64,000 bases of DNA from Thioalbus denitrificans (GTDB lineage: Bacteria > Pseudomonadota > Gammaproteobacteria > DSM-26407): contig NZ_QPJY01000006.1 of NCBI RefSeq assembly GCF_003337735.1, forward strand, positions 1-64,000. Reading direction: 5' to 3'. Positions 19,058-30,060 of this stretch are shown piece by piece. Positions within the stretch are counted from its first letter, which is position 1. The number at the start of each line of letters is the position of its first letter. Below the pieces are notes generated by a model. That model did no database searches. It saw only the letters and a list, made by a program, of their open reading frames with translations, and was not told where the DNA came from. The position numbers and the translations under genes are program-made.

Positions 19058-19831
19058 GCTTTGCCACCAGGCGGGCAGATCGGCAATCGAGTCCAGCACG
19101 GCCGTAGGCCGCACATCACCTTCCAGATCCTGGGGTCGGAACTTCCCCGTGCGCACCAGGAGCGTGCGCAAACCGGCCGCCTGTGCCCCCTCGATATCGC
19201 CGCGGATGTCATCACCCACCATCAGGCACATGTCCGCCTCGACCCCGAGGAGATCGAGCGCCGCCTGGAAAAACGGCCTCGCCGGCTTCCCGAACACCCG
19301 CGGCTGAAGAGCGCTGGCCATGGCCAGCGCAGCGACGAACGGTCCCGCATCGAGACGCAGCCCGTCGGTCGCCTGCCAGTAGCGGGTCATTCCCAGCGCG
19401 ATGAGCCTGGGCGGCGGATCCGCCATCAGGAGACGGAACGCCCGGTTCAGCAGGGGGTAACTCCACTCCTCGCCGAGATCGCCCACCACCACCGCGGCCG
19501 CTCCCGCTTCGGCATCCGCCGGCAGCTGTCGCAGCCCCGCGAACTCGGTGCGCGTCTGTTCGGTCACGAACAGCGCCACCGGTCCGTCCACGTTGGCGGC
19601 GAGCCAGCTGGCGGCCGCCACCGGCGGGGTCAGCAGGGCCCCCGGCTCGACCGGGATGCCCATCGAATCGAGCTTCTCCACCAGGACCGAGCGGGGACGG
19701 GAAGTGGTGTTGGTGAGGAAGAGGCGGGCAACGGCATGCCGCCGGAACCAGGCAACGGTCTCGACCGCGCCGGGGATGGCCCGGTCCTCCTGGTAGAGGA
19801 CACCGTCGAGGTCGAAGAGTACGGCTTTCAT
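19046..19831 (-). CDS. HAD-superfamily IIA hydrolase (NagD/HDHD2-like)
   Basis: A 261-residue phosphatase of HAD subfamily IIA, resembling the HDHD2/LHPP-type proteins. Catalytic motifs: FDLDGVLY (nucleophile Asp, residues 6-13), TNTTSRP, a Lys in FGKPARPFF, and GDDIRGDIEGAQAAG for Mg binding. The substrate is unknown; relatives act on small phosphorylated metabolites. The start is placed at the ATG 6 codons before the Asp motif, since upstream codons have no family resemblance. The 3' end overlaps the convergent GGDEF-EAL gene by 12 bp. Confidence 0.88.
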   Translation of the reverse strand: MKAVLFDLDGVLYQEDRAIPGAVETVAWFRRHAVARLFLTNTTSRPRSVLVEKLDSMGIPVEPGALLTPPVAAASWLAANVDGPVALFVTEQTRTEFAGLRQLPADAEAGAAAVVVGDLGEEWSYPLLNRAFRLLMADPPPRLIALGMTRYWQATDGLRLDAGPFVAALAMASALQPRVFGKPARPFFQAALDLLGVEADMCLMVGDDIRGDIEGAQAAGLRTLLVRTGKFRPQDLEGDVRPTAVLDSIADLPAWWQSSGF

Positions 19832-19933
19832 CCAGCAGCCACCTGAATCCCAGTGCCTGAGTGGGGACGGCCCCGTGGATACCGGTCTCCGCATGCCGTC
19901 CGCGGAAATTCCCGTGTTCCACGGAGGCCGGAC

Positions 19934-20054
19934 CTATTCAGCGTAGATCATGCGCCGGGTCATGCCACCATCGACGACGAAATTCTGCGATGCCCCGGCC
20001 GATGCCCTGGGCTGCGCCGGTGACGATGACCACCGGCACGTTGTCCGGGCTCAC
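19934..20054 (-). pseudogene. gutted short-chain dehydrogenase (SDR) remnant
   Basis: From the GTG at 20054 the frame reads into VPVVIVTGAAQGIGRGIA, a textbook Rossmann start of an SDR enzyme. At about 19985 the reading shifts to the +1 frame, which gives SQNFVVDGGMTRRMIYAE and a stop at 19934, a textbook SDR C-terminus. The roughly 220 residues between, including the catalytic Ser-Tyr-Lys region, are missing. The GTG overlaps the stop of the upstream hypothetical gene, so it was once the last gene of that operon. An internal deletion explains the remnant. Confidence 0.85.
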
Positions 20055-20491
20055 CCCCCCTCCTCCGCCATCGGCTCCACGTGCAGGTGGGATTCCGTCA
20101 ACTCACCCTCGGGCGTCAGCCAGGCATCGATTGATATCACCCGGCAGGAAGCCTCGGGGACCGGCAATGGCGGCGTCAGGCGGGCGGAGACGCGAATCAG
20201 CCGCAGGCGGCCGTCCATTCCATAGACGTAGGCCACCTGGGTGGCCTTGAGCCGGTCGATGGTCATGACCGTATCGAACAGGATGAGCTCGCCCCGCATC
20301 ACCATGCGCTCGAACAGCCGCGCCGCGGCGGCCACGGACAACTGCCGCGGAGGCACCAGATCCAGGGTCCCGGCCGGCGGAACCGCCACTGCGTCTCCCG
20401 ACCCAAACGGCGCAGCGGGGCCCATCGCGGCCGCGGCGCTGCCAGCCAGCAGCGACCACAGCAGGGTCAGGGCAAGACCACGGAGCGGCAC
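20051..20491 (-). CDS. uncharacterised secreted protein
   Basis: A 146-residue protein from the GTG at 20491, with a clear signal peptide (LRGLALTLLWSLLAGSAAAA). I do not recognise the family. The mature part has an alpha/beta look, with ARLFERMVMRGELILFDTVMTIDR and a C-terminal strand-rich segment. It begins 7 bp after the Lrp-domain gene and its TGA overlaps the GTG of the SDR remnant, so the three form one transcription unit. The sequence between the stop of the preceding gene and any earlier start codon has no signal peptide, which supports this start. Confidence 0.65.
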   Translation of the reverse strand: MPLRGLALTLLWSLLAGSAAAAMGPAAPFGSGDAVAVPPAGTLDLVPPRQLSVAAAARLFERMVMRGELILFDTVMTIDRLKATQVAYVYGMDGRLRLIRVSARLTPPLPVPEASCRVISIDAWLTPEGELTESHLHVEPMAEEGG

Positions 20492-20498
20492 GATACGC

Positions 20499-20774
20499 TC
20501 AGAGGCCGAGGGAGAACATCTGTTCGAGGTCGTGCCGGGAGTAGGCGCGGAAAGCCAGCATGGTCTCCGTCTCACGGATGCCCTCGATGCGGGCGATGTG
20601 CTCGGTCACCAGGTCGGCGAGAGCCTCGTTTTCATGCACCCGCACGATGGCCACCAGGTCGTAGGGACCGCTCACCGAGTAGGTTTCCGAGATCTCCGGC
20701 CGCTCCGCCAACTGCTCGGCGACCTCGTTGACCTTCCCGTGCTCCACCCGCAACATCACGATTGCCGTCAGCAT
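20499..20774 (-). CDS. stand-alone Lrp/AsnC ligand-binding domain protein
   Basis: A 91-residue protein equal to the RAM (Lrp/AsnC effector-binding) domain alone: MLTAIVMLRVEHG, then VSGPYDLVAIVRV and IEGIRETETMLAFRAYS. There is no helix-turn-helix, so it cannot bind DNA itself. Such proteins form dimeric or octameric alpha/beta barrels; some relatives bind amino acids. The start is the ATG at 20774. It is the first gene of the minus-strand unit that ends in the SDR remnant. Confidence 0.87.
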   Translation of the reverse strand: MLTAIVMLRVEHGKVNEVAEQLAERPEISETYSVSGPYDLVAIVRVHENEALADLVTEHIARIEGIRETETMLAFRAYSRHDLEQMFSLGL

Positions 20775-20826
20775 GTCTGGCACTCCTCTTGCGCACTGCT
20801 TCACTCTTGGCGACGCTTTCAGAACC

Positions 20827-21109
20827 CACCACGAAGGCACGAAGGACACGAAGAAGACAAAAAAGATCGATATCCGCAGATTACGCGGATTACGCAGATT
20901 GGTTGGTAAAAACCAGGATCACCGTCGGACAACCCGGACCGGGTTGTGCCAGTTCAGCACCTGCGCCGCCAATGACGGCTGGCGCATGGTCCCTTGACGC
21001 GAGCGGCCCGGTGGCACGGGCCAGCCGTGCAAATCCGTGAATCTGCGTAATCTGCGTAATCTGCGGATAATCAGAATCTTTTCTTCGTGTCCTCCGTGCC
21101 TTCGTGGTG
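20827..21109. repeat. inverted-pair repeat element B
   Basis: The arms at 20827-20900 and 21040-21109 are inverted copies of about 70 bp, mostly identical. Each arm is a composite of two words: CACGAAGGCACGAAGGACACG (outer) and tandem CGCAGATTACG (inner). They enclose 139 bp of unrelated GC-rich DNA. The inner word is the same as in the element at 104-284. It fills most of the 370-bp gap between sucD and the Lrp-domain gene. Confidence 0.85.
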
Positions 21110-21144
21110 AAGGTATTGTGTCATTCAAGGTTTTCAGGTTGTAC

Positions 21145-22017
21145 TTATCCGCCCAGCGCGGCGGCCACGGCCCGGCCCATTTCGGCCGGGGAGCGGACCG
21201 TGTGCACGCCCGCCGCCTCCAGCGCAGCGAACTTCTCCGCGGCGGTGCCCTTGCCGCCGGCGATGATGGCCCCGGCATGGCCCATGCGCTTGCCCTTGGG
21301 CGCCGTGACGCCGGCGATGTAGGAGACCACCGGCTTGGTGACATTGGCCTTGATGAAGGCCGCGGCCTCCTCCTCGGCGGTGCCGCCGATCTCGCCCACC
21401 ATGATGATGGCCTCGGTCTGCGGGTCATCCTGGAACAGCCGCAGGGCGTCCACGAAGTTGGTGCCGGGAATCGGGTCGCCGCCGATGCCGATGCAGGTGC
21501 TCTGCCCGAGGCCGGCGTCGGTGGTCTGCTTCACCGCCTCGTAGGTGAGCGTGCCGGAGCGGGACACGATACCCACCTTGCCCGGCTGGTGGATGTGGCC
21601 GGGCATGATGCCGATCTTGCACTCCCCGGGGGTGATGATGCCGGGGCAGTTGGGGCCGATGAGACGCGCCTCGTGCTGGTCCAGGTAGGCTTTCACCTGG
21701 AGCATGTCGAGGGTGGGAATGCCCTCGGTGATGCAGACGATGAGCTTGATGCCCGCCTCGGCCGCCTCGATGATGGAGTCCTTGCAGAACGGGGCCGGGA
21801 CGTAGATGACGCTGGCGTCGGCGCCGGTGCTCTCCACCGCGCCACGCACGGTGTCGAACACCGGCAGGCCGAGATGGGTGCTGCCGCCCTTGCCGGGGGT
21901 CACGCCGCCCACCATCCGGGTGCCGTAGGCGATGGCCTGCTCCGAGTGGAAGGTGCCCTGCTTGCCGGTGAATCCCTGGCAGATGACTTTCGTCTCCTTG
22001 TTGATCAGTACACTCAT
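21145..22017 (-). CDS. sucD: succinate-CoA ligase, alpha subunit
   Basis: A 290-residue alpha subunit of succinyl-CoA synthetase, which interconverts succinyl-CoA plus ADP/GDP and succinate plus ATP/GTP in the TCA cycle. The N-terminal CoA-binding Rossmann domain ([17 protein letters not shown]) is followed by the ligase domain with the phosphorylated His in [10 protein letters not shown]. The start overlaps the sucC stop by 4 bp, giving equal expression with the beta subunit. Confidence 0.98.
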   Translation of the reverse strand: MSVLINKETKVICQGFTGKQGTFHSEQAIAYGTRMVGGVTPGKGGSTHLGLPVFDTVRGAVESTGADASVIYVPAPFCKDSIIEAAEAGIKLIVCITEGIPTLDMLQVKAYLDQHEARLIGPNCPGIITPGECKIGIMPGHIHQPGKVGIVSRSGTLTYEAVKQTTDAGLGQSTCIGIGGDPIPGTNFVDALRLFQDDPQTEAIIMVGEIGGTAEEEAAAFIKANVTKPVVSYIAGVTAPKGKRMGHAGAIIAGGKGTAAEKFAALEAAGVHTVRSPAEMGRAVAAALGG

Positions 22018-23183
22018 GCCGCACCTCCCACCGCTGCAACGATCTTCTCGGCGGCGTCGGTAAGGCCGTTGGCCGCAATCAGGTTCAAACCGCTCTCCTC
22101 CAGTCTCGAAGCGCCGAGCTCGGCGTTGGTGCCCTCGAGGCGCACCACCACCGGCACCTTGACGCCCACCTGCTCCACCGCGCCGATGATGCCGTCGGCG
22201 ATGAGGTCACAGCGCACGATCCCGCCGAAGATGTTCACCAGCACCCCCTTCACCTTGGGGTCGGAGAGGATCAGCTTGAAGGCCTCGGTGACCCGTTCGG
22301 TGGTGGCGCCGCCGCCCACGTCGAGGAAGTTGGCGGGGCTGCCGCCGTGGAGCTGCACCAGGTCCATGGTCGCCATGGCCAGGCCCGCGCCGTTGACCAT
22401 GCAGCCGATGTCACCGTCCAGGGCCACGTAGTTGAGGTCGAACTTCTTGGCGTGGACCTCCTTCTCCTCCTCCTGGCTGATGTCGCGCATCTCCTGCAGC
22501 TTGGGCTGGCGGTAGAGGGCGTTGTCGTCGATGTTCACCTTGCCGTCGAGACACAGCAGGTTGCCCTCGGCGGTGACCACCAGCGGGTTGACCTCCACCA
22601 GGCTGAGATCGCACTCCACGAACAGCCGCACCAGCCCCCCGAGCAGCCGGGTGAACTGCTTGATCTGATCGCCTTCCAGCCCCAGGCCGAAGGCCAGCTC
22701 GCGGCACTGGTAGGGCAGCAGGCCGAGCATGGGGTCGACGGTGGTCCTGAGGATCTTCTCCGGCGTTTCCTCGGCCACCTTCTCGATCTCCATCCCCCCC
22801 TCGGTGGAGACCATGAGGGTTACGCGGCGGCTGGCGCGATCCACCACGGCGCCGACGTAGAGCTCGCGGGCGATATTGCTCACCTCTTCCAGCAGCACCG
22901 CGTTCACCGGCTGGCCGTTGGCGTCGGTCTGGTAGGTGACCAGCCGGGTGCCGAGCAGCGCTTTGGCCACCTCGGCGGCCTCCTCCGCGCTGCCGACCAG
23001 CTTCACGCCGCCGGCCTTGCCCCGGCCGCCGGCGTGCACCTGCGCCTTGACCACCCAGCGGTCGCCGGCCAGGTTGGCCAGCGCCGCGCGCACGTCCGCC
23101 GCGTCATGGACCACGGCACCGGCGGGTACCGGCATGCCGTAGCCGGCAAAGAGTTGTTTAGCCTGATATTCGTGTAGATTCAT
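22014..23183 (-). CDS. sucC: succinate-CoA ligase, beta subunit
   Basis: A 389-residue beta subunit. An ATP-grasp domain occupies about residues 1-235 ([12 protein letters not shown] start, [16 protein letters not shown] nucleotide site) and a CoA-ligase domain the rest ([17 protein letters not shown]). Length and start match the family exactly. It follows lpdA by 106 bp and overlaps sucD. Confidence 0.98.
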   Translation of the reverse strand: MNLHEYQAKQLFAGYGMPVPAGAVVHDAADVRAALANLAGDRWVVKAQVHAGGRGKAGGVKLVGSAEEAAEVAKALLGTRLVTYQTDANGQPVNAVLLEEVSNIARELYVGAVVDRASRRVTLMVSTEGGMEIEKVAEETPEKILRTTVDPMLGLLPYQCRELAFGLGLEGDQIKQFTRLLGGLVRLFVECDLSLVEVNPLVVTAEGNLLCLDGKVNIDDNALYRQPKLQEMRDISQEEEKEVHAKKFDLNYVALDGDIGCMVNGAGLAMATMDLVQLHGGSPANFLDVGGGATTERVTEAFKLILSDPKVKGVLVNIFGGIVRCDLIADGIIGAVEQVGVKVPVVVRLEGTNAELGASRLEESGLNLIAANGLTDAAEKIVAAVGGAA

Positions 23184-23289
23184 AACCTTTCCACTTGTTA
23201 TCTGGTGGCCCCGCGGGCCGGTGACCCGGGGTCATGGAGGCCGCTCCCCGGCCGTGCCGCTGCGAAAGCGCCCGGAGACGCCGCAGCCG

Positions 23290-24735
<1,446 letters not shown>

Positions 24736-24881
24736 TCATCTCCCCCTGCGCCCGCGCACCTGCACGGACGGATTCATGGTTTCCCTGCTGTCTCCGACCG
24801 CCGGACCGCCTTCTGCAGAGCTCCGGGATTCCGGTCCGTTCCTTCAGCCGGCAACCGCGCGGTGCGGAACAACCTGTGTAG

Positions 24882-25010
24882 GCCACAGAGTGCACGGAGG
24901 ACACGGGGCAATGGGGATCGGGGGCCGGCTGCGGCACACCCGTACCTACCCACGCGCCACGTTGAGGTTCCGGTGTTCCGATCCTCTGTATTCTCTGTGA
25001 CCCCTGTGGC
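24882..25010. repeat. inverted-pair repeat element C
   Basis: GGCCACAGAGTGCACGGAGG at 24881-24900, continuing to 24906, is answered by an imperfect inverted copy at 24983-25010 (CCTCTGTATTCTCTGTG core). About 75 bp of unrelated DNA lies between. It sits in the 290-bp gap that interrupts the sucB-lpdA pair. Confidence 0.6.
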
Positions 25011-25022
25011 GGCAGAACCCGA

Positions 25023-26279
25023 TCAAAGCTGCAGCAGCATCCGCGCCGGGTCCTCCAGGGCCTCCTTGATGGTGACCAGGAACTGGACCGCCTCACGCCC
25101 GTCGATGATGCGGTGATCGTAGGACAGGGCCAGGTACATCATTGGCCGGATGACAATCTCGCCGTCGACCACCACCGGGCGCTCCTGGGTCTTGTGCATC
25201 CCGAGAATCGCGCTCTGCGGCGGGTTGAGGATGGGCGTGGAGAGCATGGAGCCGAACACGCCGCCGTTGGAGAGGGTGAAGGTGCCGCCGGTGAGCTCCT
25301 CCATGGACAGCGCGCCCTTCTTGGCCTTGTCGCCGTAGGCGGCGATGGCATTCTCGATGTCAGCCAGGCTCATCTGGTCCACGTCGCGCAGGATCGGCAC
25401 CACGAGTCCCCGCGGCGAGGCCACGGCGATGCCCACGTCGTAATAGCCGTGGTAGACGATGTCGGTGCCGTCGATGGAGGCATTCACCTCGGGGAAACGC
25501 TTGAGGGCCTCGACACACGCCTTGACGAAAAAGGACATGAAGCCAAGGCGCACGCCGTGAGCCTTCTCGAAGCGGTCCTTGTAGCGGGCGCGCAGGTCCA
25601 TCACCCCTTTCAGATCCACCTCGTTGAAGGTGGTGAGGATGGCCGCGGTGTGCTGGGCCTCCACCAGCCGCTCGGCGATACGCTGGCGGATGCGGGTCAT
25701 GGGCACCCGGCGCTCGGCCCTGGCCCCCAGGGGCTCGGTTGCCGGCACCGGCGCTGCGGGCGGTGGCGGCGGCTCTGCCGCCGCGGGGGCCGGAGCAGTC
25801 GCCTCCGCCGCTTCGGCCTGGCGGTTTTCCAGGTAGGCGAGCACATCGCCCTTCGTCAGGCGGTCGCCGCTCACGGGGATGGCGGTGGCATCGAGGCCGT
25901 GCTCCTCCAGCAGGCGCCGCACCGCGGGCCCCACGCCGGTAGCGGCGGCGGATTCCGTTTCCGGCTCCCCCGCGGCAGTCCCGGCTGCGGCGCTTTCATC
26001 CGCGGCGGGGGCGGGAGCGCTTTCAACGGCTGGCGCCGCGACACCGGCCTCCAGGATGGCCAGCACCTCCTCGGCCACCACCTGGGCGCCATCGCGCTTG
26101 AGAATCTCCCTCAGCACGCCGTCCTGGGGCGCCGGCACCTCGAGCACCACCTTGTCGGTTTCGATATCCACCAGGTTTTCGTCGCGCCTGACCGCCTCAC
26201 CCGGCTGTTTGTGCCAGGTCACCACCGTCGCATCGGCAACGGACTCCGGCAACATGGGAACCTTGACTTCTATGGACAT
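25023..26279 (-). CDS. sucB: 2-oxoglutarate dehydrogenase E2, dihydrolipoyl succinyltransferase
   Basis: A 418-residue E2 core enzyme. One lipoyl domain with the modified Lys43 ([13 protein letters not shown]), an Ala/Pro-rich linker, an E3-binding domain ([17 protein letters not shown]), a second linker, and the acyltransferase domain ending in [13 protein letters not shown] with catalytic His389 and Asp393. It transfers succinyl groups to CoA. The start at 26279 is preferred because AAGGAAG lies just before it; an ATG five codons upstream is less well placed. Confidence 0.97.
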   Translation of the reverse strand: MSIEVKVPMLPESVADATVVTWHKQPGEAVRRDENLVDIETDKVVLEVPAPQDGVLREILKRDGAQVVAEEVLAILEAGVAAPAVESAPAPAADESAAAGTAAGEPETESAAATGVGPAVRRLLEEHGLDATAIPVSGDRLTKGDVLAYLENRQAEAAEATAPAPAAAEPPPPPAAPVPATEPLGARAERRVPMTRIRQRIAERLVEAQHTAAILTTFNEVDLKGVMDLRARYKDRFEKAHGVRLGFMSFFVKACVEALKRFPEVNASIDGTDIVYHGYYDVGIAVASPRGLVVPILRDVDQMSLADIENAIAAYGDKAKKGALSMEELTGGTFTLSNGGVFGSMLSTPILNPPQSAILGMHKTQERPVVVDGEIVIRPMMYLALSYDHRIIDGREAVQFLVTIKEALEDPARMLLQL

Positions 26280-26315
26280 GGCAGCTTCCTTCAATCTGGA
26301 CTTCCGGGGTCGTTA

Positions 26316-29147
26316 TCAGCTGAGCGCCTGGTCTACCAGGGCCGCCTGTTGTTGTACGTGCAGCGAGAAGTAGCCGGTCGCCGGCGAGGCGGAGAAATCC
26401 CGGCCCGCGTAGGACAGGCTCTGCCCCGTCCGCAGGCACTCCTCGAGATGGTGCTTGCTGGAGAACCAGGCACCCTGGTTCTTCGGCTCCTCCTGGCACC
26501 AGACCACCTCCCTGGCCCGGGTGTAGCGTTTCAGCTCCACGCTGAGCTCCTCCACCGGGAAGGGATAGAGCTGTTCCACCCGCAGGATGACCACATCGTC
26601 GGCCTCGCGGGCCTGGCGCGCCTCGTAGAGGTCGAAGTAGACCTTGCCGCTGCACAGCACCACCTTGCGCACCCCGCTGGGCTTGATGGGCTCGACCTCC
26701 GGAATGACCGGCTGGAACCTGCCCTCGGAGATGTCCTCCAGGCTCGAGGTGGAGAGCTTGTGGCGCAGCAGGCTCTTCGGGGTCATCACCACCAGCGGCT
26801 TGCGGTAGGGCCGCAGCGCCTGGCGCCGGAGCATGTGGAACATCTGCGCCGGGGTGCTGGGTACGCAGACCTGGATGTTCTGCTCGGCGCACAGCTGCAG
26901 GTAGCGCTCCAGGCGTGCCGAGGAGTGCTCCGGGCCCTGGCCCTCGTAGCCGTGGGGAAGGAACATCACCAGCCCGCACAGGCGACCCCACTTCGACTCG
27001 CCGGAGCTGATGAACTGGTCGATGACCACCTGGGCGCCGTTGGCGAAATCACCGAACTGCGCCTCCCAGATGACCAGGGTATCCGGTTCGGCGGTGGCGT
27101 AGCCATACTCGAAGCCGAGCACCGCCTCCTCCGAGAGCAGGGAGTCGATGACGCGGAACTGGGGCTGCTCCTCGGCCAGGTGCTGCAGCGGGATGTAGTG
27201 GGCATCCTCCTTCTGGTTGTGCAGTACCGCGTGGCGGTGGAAGAAGGTGCCGCGGCCGCAGTCCTGGCCGGAGATGCGGATGGCGTAGTTCTCCCGCAGG
27301 AGCGCGGCGTAGGCCAGGGTTTCGGCAAAGCCCCAGTCCATGGCCAGGGCGCCGGCGCCCATCTTGCGGCGGTCGTCGATGATCTTGGCCACGCGCGGGT
27401 GCAGCTCCAGGCCCTCGGGCAGCTGGGTGAGCCGCTCGGTGAGCTCCTTGATGACCGGCTGCGGCAGGGAGGTGTCCACCGGGTGGCGCCAATCGGTGCC
27501 GTGGAAGCGGCTCCAGTCCACGGTGTGCTTGTTGCCCTTGCCGTTCTCGATCACGTCCCGGGCGGCGATGGCGCCCGATTCCAGTTTGTCGCGGTAGCTC
27601 TCGGCAACCGCGTCGACCTCCCCCTCCTTCAGCATCCCCTCCTTGGTCAGGCGTTCACCATGGAGCTGGCGCAGGGTGGGCAACTCGCGGATGCGCTGGT
27701 ACATCTGCGGCTGGGTCACCGCCGGCTCGTCGGCCTCGTTGTGGCCGTGGCGGCGGTAGCAGACCATGTCGATGACCACGTCCCGCTCGAATTCGTTGCG
27801 GTAGTCCAGCGCCAGCTGGGAGACGAACACCACCGCTTCGGGATCGTCGCCGTTCACGTGGAAGATGGGCGCCTGCACCATCTTGAACACATCGGTGCAG
27901 TAGAGGGTGGAGCGGGCGTCCAGGGGATTGCTGGTGGTGAATCCCACCTGGTTGTTGACCACGATGTGCACCGTGCCCCCGGTGGCGTAGCCGCGCGCCT
28001 GGGACATGTTCATGGTCTCCATCACCACGCCCTGGCCGGCGATGGCGGCATCGCCGTGGATCAGCACCGGCAGCACCCGCGCATTGGCGCCCGCGCCGCG
28101 CCGCTCCTGGCGCGCCCGCACCGATCCCTCCACCACCGGCGAGACGATCTCCAGGTGGGACGGGTTGAAGGCCAGCACCAGGTGCAGCGGCCCGCCCGGG
28201 GTGCGGATGTCGCTGGAGAACCCCTTGTGGTACTTGACGTCGCCGGAGCCCTGGAGATGATCGTGATCGTACTTGCCCTCGAATTCCTGGAACAGGTTGG
28301 TGGGCGACTTGCCGAGAATGTTGACGAGCACGTTCAGGCGGCCGCGGTGGGCCATGCCCACGATTACCTCCTCCACCCCGCTCTTGCCGGCCCGCTGCAC
28401 CATGTCGTCCAGCATGGGTATCAGCGCCTCGCCCCCTTCCAGGGAGAAGCGCTTCTGGCCCACGTACCTGGAGTGCAGGTAGCGCTCCAGGCCCTCGGCG
28501 GCGGTGATCCGCTCGAAGATGCGGCGCTTGGTCTCGGCCACGAAGTTGGGCTGGGAGCGGCGCATCTCCAGCCGCTCCTGGATCCAGCGCTTCTGCACCG
28601 TGTCGGTGATGTGCATGTACTCGGCGCCGATGGTGCCGCAGTAGGTGGCGCGCAGCGCGTGCAGGATCTCCTTGAGCGACGCCTTCTTCCGGCCGAACAG
28701 GAACGAGCCGGTGTTGAACTGCAGGTTCAGATCCGCGTCGGCGAGATTGTGGTACTCAAGGTCCAGGTCGGGGACGTGCGGGCGTTCATGGATCCCGAGC
28801 GGACTGAGGTTGGCGTACTGGTGGCCGCGGAAGCGGTAAGCGTTGATGAGCTGGAGCACGCGCACCTGCTTGCGCTCGTGCTCGGCCATCTGCTGCAGCA
28901 CCCGGGAATCAGGCGCCGCCCCGGCGTGCAGCGCGGCCTGCCGGAACTGGTCCCGGATGGGCGCGTGCGGAACATCGGCATGTGCGCCGCCGGCCAGCTT
29001 CAGCTCCTCGAAGTAGTCGCGCCACTCGGGGCTGACCGCCTCCGGGTCCTGCAGGTAGGTCTCGTAGACGGCTTCCAGGTACGCGGCACTGCCGCCCGAC
29101 AGGTGGGTGTTGCCGAGGAGTGCCTTGAGGTTCCCCATCGCAGTCAC
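26316..29147 (-). CDS. sucA: 2-oxoglutarate dehydrogenase E1
   Basis: A thiamine-dependent E1 of about 943 residues that decarboxylates 2-oxoglutarate and succinylates lipoyl-SucB. It begins with the short N-terminal E1 motif (GSAAYLEAVYETYLQDPEAV), then the TPP domain (GDAAIAGQGVVMETMNMS) and the transketolase-like C-terminal domains (CGRGTFFHRHAVLHNQ). The GTG at 29147 is chosen because GGAGGAG lies 6 bp before it; an ATG at 29138 is the alternative. It is 36 bp before sucB. Confidence 0.96.
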   Translation of the reverse strand: MTAMGNLKALLGNTHLSGGSAAYLEAVYETYLQDPEAVSPEWRDYFEELKLAGGAHADVPHAPIRDQFRQAALHAGAAPDSRVLQQMAEHERKQVRVLQLINAYRFRGHQYANLSPLGIHERPHVPDLDLEYHNLADADLNLQFNTGSFLFGRKKASLKEILHALRATYCGTIGAEYMHITDTVQKRWIQERLEMRRSQPNFVAETKRRIFERITAAEGLERYLHSRYVGQKRFSLEGGEALIPMLDDMVQRAGKSGVEEVIVGMAHRGRLNVLVNILGKSPTNLFQEFEGKYDHDHLQGSGDVKYHKGFSSDIRTPGGPLHLVLAFNPSHLEIVSPVVEGSVRARQERRGAGANARVLPVLIHGDAAIAGQGVVMETMNMSQARGYATGGTVHIVVNNQVGFTTSNPLDARSTLYCTDVFKMVQAPIFHVNGDDPEAVVFVSQLALDYRNEFERDVVIDMVCYRRHGHNEADEPAVTQPQMYQRIRELPTLRQLHGERLTKEGMLKEGEVDAVAESYRDKLESGAIAARDVIENGKGNKHTVDWSRFHGTDWRHPVDTSLPQPVIKELTERLTQLPEGLELHPRVAKIIDDRRKMGAGALAMDWGFAETLAYAALLRENYAIRISGQDCGRGTFFHRHAVLHNQKEDAHYIPLQHLAEEQPQFRVIDSLLSEEAVLGFEYGYATAEPDTLVIWEAQFGDFANGAQVVIDQFISSGESKWGRLCGLVMFLPHGYEGQGPEHSSARLERYLQLCAEQNIQVCVPSTPAQMFHMLRRQALRPYRKPLVVMTPKSLLRHKLSTSSLEDISEGRFQPVIPEVEPIKPSGVRKVVLCSGKVYFDLYEARQAREADDVVILRVEQLYPFPVEELSVELKRYTRAREVVWCQEEPKNQGAWFSSKHHLEECLRTGQSLSYAGRDFSASPATGYFSLHVQQQAALVDQALS

Positions 29148-29295
29148 GTATTTCTCCTCCACGAGAAGTCCGCTGCGCAGGAACATGCCGGCCATCTGGC
29201 GAGCCGGTCACATGCCTGCCGAGTCCGGGACGCCGTGAGCCGCCCCGGCCGTGCCTTGTATTTCCAGTGCGCAAGCGCGGCCGGGCCGCACCCGC

Positions 29296-29991
29296 TCAGG
29301 CGCTCTTGCGCAGCATGAGCGTCTTGATCTGGGCGATCGCCTGGGTCGGATTGAGCCCCTTGGGGCAGACCGCCACGCAGTTCATGATGCCGTGGCAGCG
29401 GAAGACGCTGTAGGCATCCTGCAGATCGGCCAGCCGTTCCTCGGTGGCCTGGTCGCGGCTGTCGACGATGAAGCGGTAGGCCTGCAGCAGCGCGGCCGGA
29501 CCCATGAACTTGTCCGGGTTCCACCAGAAGGAGGGGCAGGAGGTGGAGCAGCAGCCGCAGAGGATGCATTCGTACAGCCCGTCGAGCTTCTCGCGATCCG
29601 CCGGGGACTGCAGCCGTTCGGTGCGCGGCGCCGGCGTTTCGTTGATGAGGTAGGGACGGGCCTTCTCGTACTGCCTGTAGAACTGGCCCATGTCCACCAC
29701 CAGGTCGCGGATGACCGGCAGGCCGGGCAAGGGGCGCAGCACCACGGGCTCCTGCAGGGATGACATCGGCGTGATGCAGGCCAGCCCGTTCACCCCGTTG
29801 ATGCTCATGCCATCGGATCCGCAGACGCCTTCACGGCAGGAGCGGCGGAAGGTGAGGCTTTCATCCTCGGCCTTCAGCAGCATGAGGGCATCGAGCAGCA
29901 TCATGTCGCCGGCTTCCACGTCCAGGCGGTAGTCCTGCATCCTGGGCGCCTGGTCCTGCTCCGGGTCGTAACGGTAGATTGAAAAGCGCAT
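29296..29991 (-). CDS. sdhB: succinate dehydrogenase iron-sulfur subunit
   Basis: A 231-residue SdhB. The N-terminal [2Fe-2S] ligands are in SCREGVCGSDGMSING, and the C-terminal ferredoxin domain has CILCGCCSTSCPSFWW and CHGIMNCVAVCPKGLNP for the [4Fe-4S] and [3Fe-4S] clusters. It passes electrons from SdhA flavin to quinone. It follows sdhA by 69 bp. Confidence 0.97.
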   Translation of the reverse strand: MRFSIYRYDPEQDQAPRMQDYRLDVEAGDMMLLDALMLLKAEDESLTFRRSCREGVCGSDGMSINGVNGLACITPMSSLQEPVVLRPLPGLPVIRDLVVDMGQFYRQYEKARPYLINETPAPRTERLQSPADREKLDGLYECILCGCCSTSCPSFWWNPDKFMGPAALLQAYRFIVDSRDQATEERLADLQDAYSVFRCHGIMNCVAVCPKGLNPTQAIAQIKTLMLRKSA

Positions 29992-30060
29992 CGTCTTTAG
30001 TCGTCTTCGTGCAAGGCTTCTGAAACGCGCGGAGCGGACCGGCGCCCCGCCACCCGGTAC

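Noticed and set aside
20827-21109. Insertion sequence or IS remnant
   Set aside because: No transposase-like frame between the arms, and the arms are made of internal tandem words unlike IS ends.
25113-29318. 1401-codon plus-strand open frame over sucB and sucA
   Set aside because: It is antisense to two firmly identified genes; long open frames opposite GC-rich genes are common, and its composition (Val/His/Gly/Gln-rich) shows no domain.
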